Assembly: GCA_017610225.1 (NCBI GenBank)
Contig: JAFCCM010000016.1
Span: forward strand, 1 to 43,228
Direction: 5' to 3'
Length of the DNA: 43,228 nt
DNA from: Candidatus Aenigmatarchaeota archaeon
GTDB taxonomy: Archaea > Aenigmatarchaeota > Aenigmatarchaeia > CG10238-14
A model generated the notes under the pieces. It made no database searches. It saw only the letters and a program-made list of their open reading frames with translations, and was not told the origin of the DNA. Position numbers and translations under genes: made by a program. Positions 35,126 to 42,868 of this stretch are shown piece by piece (the stretch's first letter is position 1; the number at the start of each line of letters is the position of its first letter).

Positions 35126-36717
35126 TGAATGAAAATTACAAATCTGGAAAAATGAAGAAGTTGTTTTTTAAGAATTATCTACTTCTTTTTGTAATATTGT
35201 TTGGAATTATTTTAAGACTATATTTTTTTAACGGTTTAAGGGATCATGATGATTGGGTTTATCTTTTTTATGCAAGATCTTATATTAATGGCATAACAGG
35301 GGAGATGTTTAATAGTTTGTGGGGAATGAGACTAATATTTATTTTTCCTATAATATTTTTATTTAAGATATTTCATCCTAGTTTTCTTTTAGCCTTTTTA
35401 CCAACTTTTATTTTATCAATATTAGAAATTATACTAATTTACCTCATTTCTTTCGAGATCTTTAAAGATAAGAGAATTTCTATTCTAGCAGCACTATTAC
35501 TCTCTTTTTATCCCCTAAATACATTTGTGTCGAGTACTATAAGAGGTGACTTAGAGGTTGGTTTCTACTCAGCAATTTCTATCTACTTTTTTATTAAAAG
35601 TAGAATATTTTTAAATAAAAGGGTTACAAATAAAAAAACTATTATTTTATTTTTTCTTTCTGGAGTAACAATAGGGCTATCTTTTATGGTAAAAGAACTT
35701 GCTCTTATATTTTTGATATTCTATTTTTTGCTTTTTATTTTTGATACTATCAAGAAAAAAGAAATTCAATGGTTTTATAGTCTAATAATATTTGGATTTA
35801 TTACCGTGTTAATTTTACAATCCGCTTATCTTTATTCCGAAACCGGGAATTTTCTTCAGAGATTTGAAAGAGGTTTTATGTGGTATACAGATGCTTATGA
35901 ACATGGTGAATATGAGTCAGATTTAACAACAAGTAAATGGTACCTACCTTGTCTATTGTTTGATATTAATACCGATTTTTGCCAAAAAATAACAAGAAGT
36001 GGAAACTGGAATAATACTTATACAACATTTGGGACATTTTTCTATTTTGTTTTTATATCAATGATATATGTTATAATAAAAGGAGATAAAAAATCTTATA
36101 TTTTCATTTTTTGGATTTTAATAATTCTATTTTATATGGAATTTGGAAGTATGGGAATTCGTCATTACATATCCTTTCACAAAGAACCTAGATACTTAAC
36201 AATTATAAGTATACCCTCTTTGATACTTATAAGTAGATTTCTATTTTTTATCTTAGAAAGAAAAACATCTATATCAAAGATAATTGTCTTTTTGATAATA
36301 ATTCTTCTACTGGTTTCCTCGTTGAATATATTGGAAAATTATCATAGTGAATATATCAAATATACACACTTTAACAGAGAAATTTACGAATTTCTAAAAG
36401 ATAAAACAAAAAAAAATATATGGGCGGAGTACTTCTTATCTCAATATTTGGAACTTAAATTCAACTATAAACGCCCGAGTATTGTTCATAATTTTTATGG
36501 GGAAGAAGGTTTTGGTCATTTAGATGACATGAACTTCATAAATTGTGATAAAGATAATTCAAATTCTTATATTATATTTACTAAAGAATTTCCTTCTTTT
36601 TATAAGAAAATGTTTCCAAATAAAGAATGTCTGTGGAACCCTCCAGTAGAGTGGAAAGTTGTCAAAGAGTTTGAAGATGAAAGCGGACAGAGAGCGATAA
36701 TATATTACATACCATAA
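35125..36717 (+). CDS. GT-C-type membrane glycosyltransferase (PMT_2/GT39-like)
   Basis: A 530-residue integral membrane protein with about 11 hydrophobic segments. The first external loop carries R-D-H-D-D-W-V-Y (about 37-44), the acidic pair of GT-C catalysts. The C-terminal 120 residues form a soluble domain. It shares the GT-C plan with the 28828-30576 gene. The ATG at 35125 overlaps the previous stop (TGATG), indicating translational coupling with its neighbour; a TTG six bases earlier is in frame. Confidence 0.7.
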   Translation: MNENYKSGKMKKLFFKNYLLLFVILFGIILRLYFFNGLRDHDDWVYLFYARSYINGITGEMFNSLWGMRLIFIFPIIFLFKIFHPSFLLAFLPTFILSILEIILIYLISFEIFKDKRISILAALLLSFYPLNTFVSSTIRGDLEVGFYSAISIYFFIKSRIFLNKRVTNKKTIILFFLSGVTIGLSFMVKELALIFLIFYFLLFIFDTIKKKEIQWFYSLIIFGFITVLILQSAYLYSETGNFLQRFERGFMWYTDAYEHGEYESDLTTSKWYLPCLLFDINTDFCQKITRSGNWNNTYTTFGTFFYFVFISMIYVIIKGDKKSYIFIFWILIILFYMEFGSMGIRHYISFHKEPRYLTIISIPSLILISRFLFFILERKTSISKIIVFLIIILLLVSSLNILENYHSEYIKYTHFNREIYEFLKDKTKKNIWAEYFLSQYLELKFNYKRPSIVHNFYGEEGFGHLDDMNFINCDKDNSNSYIIFTKEFPSFYKKMFPNKECLWNPPVEWKVVKEFEDESGQRAIIYYIP

Positions 36718-36838
36718 TAGTTAAAAAATATTGATTAAAAAAGATTTTTTAGGTTTAATAAAAAGTAATTTATAGAATATGAAAATTAATGAGAATATTA
36801 TTAAATTTGAATCTAAGTTTAATCTTGATACTTCTTCT

Positions 36839-37885
36839 TCATACACTCAGCCAATTACTTAAAATCATCTGATGAGCTTCACATGGTGTCCAACAATGAG
36901 GACATTTTTTCTTTTTTATTATTTCTCTACTTTTCCTTGCCTTCTCAGATGTTAATATTTTCTTCAAATCAAAGTCTACTCCTCGTAAATTTCCCAATTT
37001 AAAATTAAACATTGTACATGGATAAACATCACCCATAGGATCAATATAGCAAGAAAGATTGAAAATATTGCAATCAATTGGACATTTCTTTGTTTCAAGA
37101 TATTTTTTAGCATTTCTCAGATATTTTGCTTCAACAATATCTATTTTATTCAAGGATTTTTTTCTAGATTCTAATGCAATATCAACTTCCCCCTTTGCCT
37201 TTTCAAAAAAATCTTTATCTACTTTCATATTTTGATTTCCATAATAAACATCAGATATTTGAAATAAATTAACATGAAAATCTTTTTTGATAACAAATGG
37301 AACTTCTTTTTTGACCTCTTTAATTGTCTTTTCAAACATTCCAATATTATAAGGAGAAATTGTATAGCCAAAATAAACTTTGAAATTCTTATACTCATTT
37401 TCTAATTTTTTTAATTTTTTGTAAACATCTATAGCTTTATTCCAATTCCCTTTTATTCCTCTTATATTATCATGAACATCTTTTGGTCCATCTAAACTTA
37501 CAGAAATTGTATAACCTTTCTTAAAGAATTTCAAAACTTCTTTTACTTTTTTTACAACTAAATCACCAAGTAAACTATTTGTTGGTGTGCTTAGGAAGTA
37601 AAGATATGGGAGATTCTCATTCAATATTCTAACAATATCGACATAATCTTTTCTAAGAAATGGTTCCCCCCCAGTTAATCTCATCCAATTTATGAATTTA
37701 TTTTTTTCAGCAAACTTTTCAATTTCTTTCAAACTAAGTTCATTTTTTGGTTTAATCTTCCAGATACCACATGTCTTACAACGAGAATTACATTTGTAAG
37801 TTATTGCAAAATTTACTTCATAAGGATTAAAAAAACTTAAGTTAGTTGTAAGAATTTTTACTCCAAAATTAATCTCTGGTATCAT
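36839..37885 (-). CDS. Radical SAM/SPASM-domain protein
   Basis: A 348-residue radical SAM enzyme. The [4Fe-4S] motif C-N-S-R-C-K-T-C (about 32-39) and the SAM-binding G-G-E-P-F (about 72-76) are present. The C-terminus is a SPASM-like domain: C-P-I-D-C, C-Y-I-D, G-D-V-Y-P-C and C-P-H-C-W-T-P-C bind auxiliary clusters. SPASM proteins modify peptides, proteins or sugars; the position after GT2 and a flippase-like gene suggests a sugar or lipid step, or a peptide maturase. Its ATG directly follows the GT2 stop with no gap. Confidence 0.85.
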   Translation of the reverse strand: MIPEINFGVKILTTNLSFFNPYEVNFAITYKCNSRCKTCGIWKIKPKNELSLKEIEKFAEKNKFINWMRLTGGEPFLRKDYVDIVRILNENLPYLYFLSTPTNSLLGDLVVKKVKEVLKFFKKGYTISVSLDGPKDVHDNIRGIKGNWNKAIDVYKKLKKLENEYKNFKVYFGYTISPYNIGMFEKTIKEVKKEVPFVIKKDFHVNLFQISDVYYGNQNMKVDKDFFEKAKGEVDIALESRKKSLNKIDIVEAKYLRNAKKYLETKKCPIDCNIFNLSCYIDPMGDVYPCTMFNFKLGNLRGVDFDLKKILTSEKARKSREIIKKKKCPHCWTPCEAHQMILSNWLSV

Positions 37886-38596
37886 CTACTCACTAAAAGC
37901 TTCTCTAACAATTGTCTTTAATATTCTAAAACCATCTTTGAATGTGCTAAGATTTCCTTTTCCATATTTTCTTGATATTTCAAAGCTAGGTACTTCTAGA
38001 ACATTTAATTTTTTCTTGGCAGATTTTATCGACATCTCAGTTTCAATTCCAAATCCATCACATTTCAGATCCAATTTTTTAATAACATCTTTTCTAAATG
38101 CTCGATATCCATATGCAAGATCCGAATATTTCATTTTCCAAATTAAATTAACTAAAAAAACAAAAGATTTATTACCAAATTTTCTATGAAGGGACATATC
38201 TTCTGTTCCACCACCTTGAAGAAATCTTGATCCCATACAAACATCATACCCAGCTTTTATTCCAGATATTAAAAGAACAAGCTCACTAGCAAGATTTGAA
38301 CAATCTGCATCCATATTTATTACTATGTCACCTTTTGCAAGATCCATACCTTTTCTTAATGCCAATCCTTTTCCACCCCTTGAACCATCATCTGTATCAT
38401 ATATAACTTTTGCACCATATTCTTTTGCAACTTTAACTGTGTTATCTTTAGAATAAGCATCAACAACAATTATTTCATCTATTTTTGGTCCATTTTTTTT
38501 AATATCCTTTAGAACTCTTCTTAGATTTTTTTCTTCATTTAGAGTTGGGATAACCACTGAAACTTTCCATTTTTTATTATTCATATTAATCAACAT
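37886..38596 (-). CDS. Family 2 glycosyltransferase, DPM1/GtrB-like
   Basis: A GT-A enzyme of about 236 residues. V-V-I-P-T-L-N-E-E, D-A-Y-S-K-D-N-T and M-D-A-D (D-x-D metal site) follow one another as in dolichol-phosphate sugar synthases; there is no membrane segment. The start is ATG 38596, which shares an A with the upstream stop (TAATG); ATG 38584 is an alternative. The frame extends upstream to 38686 but that part overlaps the transporter and is not likely coding. Probably provides a polyprenyl-phosphate sugar. Confidence 0.83.
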   Translation of the reverse strand: MLINMNNKKWKVSVVIPTLNEEKNLRRVLKDIKKNGPKIDEIIVVDAYSKDNTVKVAKEYGAKVIYDTDDGSRGGKGLALRKGMDLAKGDIVINMDADCSNLASELVLLISGIKAGYDVCMGSRFLQGGGTEDMSLHRKFGNKSFVFLVNLIWKMKYSDLAYGYRAFRKDVIKKLDLKCDGFGIETEMSIKSAKKKLNVLEVPSFEISRKYGKGNLSTFKDGFRILKTIVREAFSE

Positions 38597-38958
38597 TAAG
38601 TAAGTACAGTAAAGTAAGCACCTAAAGAAATTAAAAGTATTCCTATTATTCTCATTGCAGTTAATTTCTCTCCCAAAAATAACCAAGCCAATATAGCAGT
38701 GAATAAATAGCCTGTACCAATGAGTGGATAGATTTTACTTAGTTCTCCTTTTGAAAGTGCAGCCAACCAGAGTACTGATGCTAAAACATAAAATGAAATT
38801 CCAATGAAGACATATTTATGGAGGACTATGCTTAGAATCTTTGGAGAAAACAATTCTTTTATTGAAATTTGACCAATTTCATTCATTCCTTTCTTTTGAA
38901 ATATTTGTCCAAAAATTCCACAAATTACACATAAACCAACTATCAACAATACATTCAT
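38596..38958 (-). CDS. Small multidrug-resistance/EamA-like transporter, possible lipid-sugar flippase subunit
   Basis: A 120-residue protein with four hydrophobic segments, the SMR/DMT plan, including Y-P-L-I-G-T-G-Y-L near the third segment and L-G-E-K-L-T-A. Relatives such as ArnE/ArnF flip lipid-linked aminoarabinose, which fits a place before a GT2 gene, but drug efflux is possible. The ATG at 38958 has GGGTGG six bases upstream; an in-frame ATG at 38994 overlaps the upstream stop and would add 12 residues. Confidence 0.75.
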   Translation of the reverse strand: MNVLLIVGLCVICGIFGQIFQKKGMNEIGQISIKELFSPKILSIVLHKYVFIGISFYVLASVLWLAALSKGELSKIYPLIGTGYLFTAILAWLFLGEKLTAMRIIGILLISLGAYFTVLT

Positions 38959-38990
38959 TTTTTTTCCACCCTTTTGTTTTACCATCTTAA

Positions 38991-39809
38991 TCATTTTTTC
39001 TTTTCTCTTTTAAATTCAAACCTAATTTTGGATTTAACTTGAAATATAATAAAAATAATAACAACAATTATTAAGGTTGATATTGGTATCCATTTAGGTA
39101 CATTCATTCCTTTCTTTTCAACAATCCTAACCATACCACTAGCCAAACTGGAATAGTGATAATCATTTTCATATTCAATCGAAGCTAGAACAACATAACT
39201 ACTTCCTTCCAGTCCTGCAAAGTTAGAAACTTTGAAAACAATATTTTTTCCTTCTTTTGACCCTACACTAACAGTTTTTTCTATCGTATCTGACGAAAGT
39301 TCATTTGGTAGGATTAATTTAACATTAACATCATGATCAACTTGGTCCATATTCTTAAGTTTCAAAACAAGATTTTTACTTCTTTTTCCACTGAGTTCAA
39401 TATTCTCAAAAATTCCAGTGATTCTTGATGAGTAAGGGTTCTTATAAGTTAGAGTAATGGGGGAGACTGAAGAGAAAGGATAACCATTAGCATCAGTATA
39501 TTCAGTCAACAAAACAACAGGGTAATTACCCTCTTTAAGATTGTCATTAACATTCAAAGTAATATTAGTTTCAAATGGTCTGTTAATTTCTAAAGTACCA
39601 ACATGAATAAGCTGAGAAGAAAAATCATCAGTGATCAATGAGACTTGAACATTATACGCAGCCTCGTCCCCAGAGTTAGTTAAAGAAAATTGGATCTCAC
39701 CTTGACTTGTGGTTAGAATGTCAGTAGTGACAGAAGTTGTTAGAGAAATTGTTCCTGCTAAAACTAAACTAGGTAACATCAAAACAATCAAAAATATATT
39801 CCATTTCAT
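38991..39809 (-). CDS. Secreted Ig-like surface protein with C-terminal membrane anchor
   Basis: A 272-residue protein. A signal peptide of about 18 residues (N-I-F-L-I-V-L-M-L-P-S-L-V-L-A-G) precedes two beta-sandwich repeats (S-L-T-N-S-G-D-E-A-A-Y-N-V, then L-K-L-K-N-M-D-Q-V-D-H-D-V), CARDB/NPCBM-associated-like domains common on archaeal surface proteins. A membrane segment (about 238-257) and a short basic tail K-R-E-K-K-K end it. Not assigned to a named family. It is the first gene of the minus-strand operon with DMT, GT2 and radical SAM. Confidence 0.7.
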   Translation of the reverse strand: MKWNIFLIVLMLPSLVLAGTISLTTSVTTDILTTSQGEIQFSLTNSGDEAAYNVQVSLITDDFSSQLIHVGTLEINRPFETNITLNVNDNLKEGNYPVVLLTEYTDANGYPFSSVSPITLTYKNPYSSRITGIFENIELSGKRSKNLVLKLKNMDQVDHDVNVKLILPNELSSDTIEKTVSVGSKEGKNIVFKVSNFAGLEGSSYVVLASIEYENDYHYSSLASGMVRIVEKKGMNVPKWIPISTLIIVVIIFIIFQVKSKIRFEFKREKKK

Positions 39810-39895
39810 AAAAAATTAATAGAAGTTAGGAATTAAATAACCAATCAACAAAAACAAACTTAAATATAACAAACGAATATTAGTTAACACATTAA

Positions 39896-39912
39896 GGAAA
39901 CTTTTAAATAGT
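39896..39912 (+). promoter_or_regulatory. Likely rRNA promoter (BRE/TATA)
   Basis: GGAAACTTTTAAATAG is a good BRE-plus-TATA. Transcription would start about 25 bases downstream (near 39932-39936), giving a 16S leader of about 120 bases. Confidence 0.65.
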
Positions 39913-39970
39913 TTCCAAGTCTTTATTTGTTTGAACTCTATGATCAGTAAGGGAGAGTAAATATGCCAAT

Positions 39971-39987
39971 CTTAAGTCTGACTTAAG
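39971..39987 (+). other. 16S leader hairpin
   Basis: CTTAAGT-CTG-ACTTAAG is a 7-bp perfect stem with a 3-base loop, in the 5' leader shortly before the processing stem. Confidence 0.55.
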
Positions 39988-39989
39988 TT

Positions 39990-40018
39990 TGTAGTCCTAG
40001 TTGGTGAAATTTGTTAGT
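39990..40018 (+). other. 5' half of the 16S processing stem (BHB)
   Basis: TGTAGTCCTAGT pairs with ACTAGGACTACA (43078-43089) over 12 bp. Then GTGA (40004-40007) pairs with TCAC (43069-43072) as the 4-bp central helix, with 3-base bulges AAT (40008-40010) and AAA (43073-43075), and TTGTTAGT pairs with ACTAACAA (43061-43068). This is the classical BHB that excises pre-16S rRNA. Confidence 0.85.
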
Positions 40019-40898
40019 GAGATGTAAAACTAATGGTGTGAATCTCAAACCAATTCCGGTTGATCCTGCCGGAGGATACTGCTATTCGGATTCGACTAAG
40101 CCATGCAAGTTGAGAGTCTTCGGGACTCGACGTACTGCTCAGTAATATATAGTTAACCTAACCTAAGATCAGGAATAATCTCGAGAAATTGAGGCTAATA
40201 CCTGATAGACATTTTGGTCTGGAATGATAGAATGTCGAAAGATCCGTCGTCTTAGGATGGGACTGTACGTTATCAGCCTGTTGGGGGTGTAATGTACCCC
40301 CAAAGCTATAACGACTACGGGCCATGAGAGTGGGAACCCGGAGATGGATTCTGAGACATGAATCCAGGTCCTACGGGACGCAGCAGGTGCGAAACCTTCA
40401 CTATGCATTAACGTGCGATGAGGGAATCTGAAGTGCTATAGCTTTGCTATAGCTTTTTTTGAGTTAAAAGAGCTCGGAGAATAAGGGGTGGGTAAGACAA
40501 GTGCCAGCCGCCGCGGTAATACTTGCGCCCCGAGTGGTATCCGGTATTAGTTGGTCTAAAGCGTCCGTAGCCGGTTTTGTTAGTCCTTAGTGAAATCTAC
40601 TGGAAAACTGGTAGGCTTGCTGGGGATACTACAAAACTTGGGATCGGGAGAGGACAGAGGTACTGCTGGGGAAGGGGTAAAATCCTATAATCCCAGTGGG
40701 ACCACCTGTGGCGAAGGCGTCTGTCTAGAACGAGTCCGACGGTGAGGGACGAAACCTAGGGTAGCGATCGGGATTAGATACCCCGGTAGTCCTAGGCGTA
40801 AACGATGCCCACTTGGTGTTACAAACCTTACGAGGGTTTGTAGTGTCGGAGCGTAGGTGTTAAGTGGGCCACCTGGGGAGTACGACCGCAAGGTTGAA

Positions 40899-40938
40899 AT
40901 GTGGGATTGGATTGAAGAGCTTTCCCCCTACACAACTT
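40899..40938 (+). other. 16S intron 1, 40 nt, no ORF
   Basis: A strict BHB folds here: outer AAG/CTT, central GTTG (40893-40896)/CAAC (40933-40936), 5' bulge AAA (40897-40899), 3' bulge TTA (40937-40939) and an internal hairpin TGTGGG/CCCTACA. Cutting after the second base of each bulge joins GGTTGAA to ACTTAAGG. The site is E. coli 908/909. Confidence 0.85.
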
Positions 40939-40949
40939 ACTTAAGGGAA

Positions 40950-41605
40950 AGAGGGGAGACCCGAAGATACACTTAAATTTGAAAATCTCAATAATTAAAT
41001 ATGAATACAGAAATAGCATATCTATTAGGAGCTATGAGAGATGCGACAGTTGATATTAGAGAAGGAAAAAATTATGAAATTAAAGTATCACAGAAAAACA
41101 GAAAATGGTTGCAATTAATCCAAGAAATCTTCAAAAAAGAATTTGGAAAGAGTGGAAAAATAACAAAACATATGAAGAAATACTGGATTTTGCGAATAAA
41201 TGGAAAAGAATTCGTTAAAGAAATTACAAAAATTTCTCAGATAAAAATTCCCCAAGAAAATTGGGGGACGCCTGATAGAATAAAACAATCTGATCAAAGA
41301 GAGGTAATAATCAGTTACATTAGAGGTTTCTTCGATGCAGAAGGAGGACTTCCAAGAAAAGTAACTAAAACATCACAGAAATACATAATTTTTAGTCAGA
41401 AAAACAAAGAATCATTGGAATTCATTAGAAAAAAATTAGAAGAAATGAATATCAAACCTACTAATCTGACAAGATGTGGTAGTGTTTGGGAATTTCGAGT
41501 AACACGAAAAAAATCTATTTTAGAATTCATAAAAATTATTGGAAGTTTTCATCCAGAAAAAATTAAAAAATTTAAGATTTTACAATGGGTTCTCTTCTCC
41601 CCGAA
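40950..41605 (+). mobile_element. 16S intron 2 with a LAGLIDADG ORF, 656 nt
   Basis: The 5' bulge AAA (40948-40950) is followed by an intron helix GAGGGGAGA (40951-40959) with TCTCTTCTC (41591-41599), including two G-U pairs. The central helix is GGG/CCC plus an A-G pair (40944-40947 with 41600-41603), and the 3' bulge is AAT (41604-41606). Cutting gives GGGAA-TTGG, at E. coli 919/920. Because GAA occurs on both sides, boundaries could move by up to three bases. It lies only 11 bases after intron 1. Confidence 0.8.
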
Positions 41606-41690
41606 TTGGCGGGGGAGCACACAAGGAGTGGAGGCTGCGGTTCAATTGGATCCAACGCCGGAAATCTTACGGGGATCGACAGCAGAATGA
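41001..41690 (+). CDS. LAGLIDADG homing endonuclease encoded in 16S intron 2, frame extends into exon 3
   Basis: Two LAGLIDADG motifs: A-Y-L-L-G-A-M-R-D-A (about 6-15) and Y-I-R-G-F-F-D-A-E-G-G (about 106-116), so a monomeric enzyme like I-DmoI. About 201 residues are intron-encoded. No stop codon occurs before the 3' splice site, so in the unspliced RNA the frame runs 28 codons into 16S exon 3 to a TGA at 41688-41690. If the excised intron circularises, the frame instead continues into the intron start and ends at a TAA near 40996-40998. The first motif is degenerate at the second acidic position. TATA-like ACTTAAATTT (40971-40980) may drive a leaderless mRNA. Confidence 0.85.
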   Translation: MNTEIAYLLGAMRDATVDIREGKNYEIKVSQKNRKWLQLIQEIFKKEFGKSGKITKHMKKYWILRINGKEFVKEITKISQIKIPQENWGTPDRIKQSDQREVIISYIRGFFDAEGGLPRKVTKTSQKYIIFSQKNKESLEFIRKKLEEMNIKPTNLTRCGSVWEFRVTRKKSILEFIKIIGSFHPEKIKKFKILQWVLFSPNWRGSTQGVEAAVQLDPTPEILRGSTAE

Positions 41691-42083
41691 AGGTCAGTCT
41701 GAAGGGCTTACCAGACAAGCTGAGAAGTGTTGCATGGCCATCGTCAGCTCGTACTGTGAAGCGTGCGGTTAAGTCCGTTAACGAGCGAGATCCGCATCCT
41801 ATGTTGCTAACTCGCAAGAGTGCACTCATAGGAGACCGCTGGTGATAAACCAGAGGAAGGCGCGGGCAACGGTAGGTCAGTATGGCCTGAATTTCCCCGG
41901 CTACACGCGGCCTACAATGTATGAGACAATGGGTTGCGACCCTGAAAAGGGAAGCCAATCTCCTAAACTTATACTAGGTACGGATCGAGGTTTGTAACTC
42001 AGCCTCGTGAAGCTGGAATTCCTAGTAGACAAACGTCATTAAATCAAAGGGTTCTAAAGAAAATTATAAGAGTAATCATCGGT

Positions 42084-42095
42084 ATAATATATTAT
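42084..42095 (+). promoter_or_regulatory. 12-bp palindrome before the intron 3 ORF
   Basis: ATAATATATTAT is a perfect palindrome, just before GGTGAA and the start codon. It may be part of a TATA element or an operator for the HTH domain of the encoded protein; AT-rich palindromes also arise by chance. Confidence 0.35.
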
Positions 42096-42106
42096 CGGTG
42101 AATATA

Positions 42107-42868
42107 ATGAATTTGAAATGTCTGGAATCTTTGTATGACGAAGTTCTCACAGAAACTAAAAATTTCAATGATTTAATACCAGATGTTATCTTAGAAAATC
42201 CTAAGAGATTAGTTATTTTTCGTCTGATAAAAAATATGGACCAAAGGTCTTTTGGTAATATGCTTGGTATAAGCCAAGGAACAATATATGCCATAGAGAA
42301 TGATCTTAGAAAAACAGTGAAGATGAAAGTAATAGAAGGTATTTTTGAAAGTCTTAGAGGAGTAAAGATACCAGATAAGAAAACATTATTAAATCGGTAT
42401 GATGAAATTTCTCTAAGAGGAAAATTTCATGGAGAATATGCGAGAAAAATGAGTCTTTTAGCAAATAAGAATAGATCAATTAAGGGTGCTGTATTGAAGC
42501 CACCTACAGACCAGGAAGGTGAATTTATAAGGAGACTCCAAGAAACTAATATGGATTTTAAATTCCATGGAATAGTAAAGACCTCAAGGGAGTTTGTAGT
42601 TGATTTTATTTTTCCTTCAGAAATCAATCCAAGGTTAATTCTTGAGGTGAAAGATTTAAAACACAATTTTAGAAAAAGACAATCAGCTATTCAATTAGCA
42701 TATGAATCATTGAAAATTCGGCAAAAATATCCAGAAATAAAGTTATTAGCAGCAATAAATGGAAAATGGGAAAATGATGCTATTAACATAATAAAAGAAG
42801 AATATGATTATGTTTTGCTAAATAAACCAGTTGAAGAAGTAATAGAGCTGATAAGAAATTTTCTGTGA
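42107..42868 (+). CDS. HTH plus PD-(D/E)XK nuclease-like protein in 16S intron 3, putative homing endonuclease
   Basis: A 253-residue protein. Counting from the in-frame GTG at 42098, an XRE-like helix-turn-helix spans about 47-72 (Q-R-S-F-G-N-M-L-G-I-S-Q-G-T-I-Y), a basic linker about 100-135, then a PD-(D/E)XK fold: Glu142 (E-F-I-R-R-L), Asp169 (F-V-V-D-F-I-F) and E-V-K at 183-185 in P-R-L-I-L-E-V-K, resembling DUF559/Vsr-type domains. No LAGLIDADG motif. ATG 42107 with GGTG (42097-42100) upstream is preferred. The stop (42866-42868) touches the intron stem. Homing activity is inferred from the location, not shown. Confidence 0.75.
   Translation: MNLKCLESLYDEVLTETKNFNDLIPDVILENPKRLVIFRLIKNMDQRSFGNMLGISQGTIYAIENDLRKTVKMKVIEGIFESLRGVKIPDKKTLLNRYDEISLRGKFHGEYARKMSLLANKNRSIKGAVLKPPTDQEGEFIRRLQETNMDFKFHGIVKTSREFVVDFIFPSEINPRLILEVKDLKHNFRKRQSAIQLAYESLKIRQKYPEIKLLAAINGKWENDAINIIKEEYDYVLLNKPVEEVIELIRNFL

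Noticed and set aside
36779..36862. 27-codon ORF between two glycan operons
   Set aside because: It starts ATG-AAA-ATT and overlaps the radical SAM 3' end. No ribosome-binding site, no TATA element in position, no recognisable product.
37886..38686. Long form of the GT2 gene starting at 38686
   Set aside because: The extra N-terminus overlaps the transporter gene and lacks family similarity; a TAATG start at 38596 fits better.
41572..41958. Reading frames on both strands within 16S exon 3
   Set aside because: They lie in a clearly conserved rRNA exon and encode nothing recognisable. The same holds for small frames at 40169-41019.
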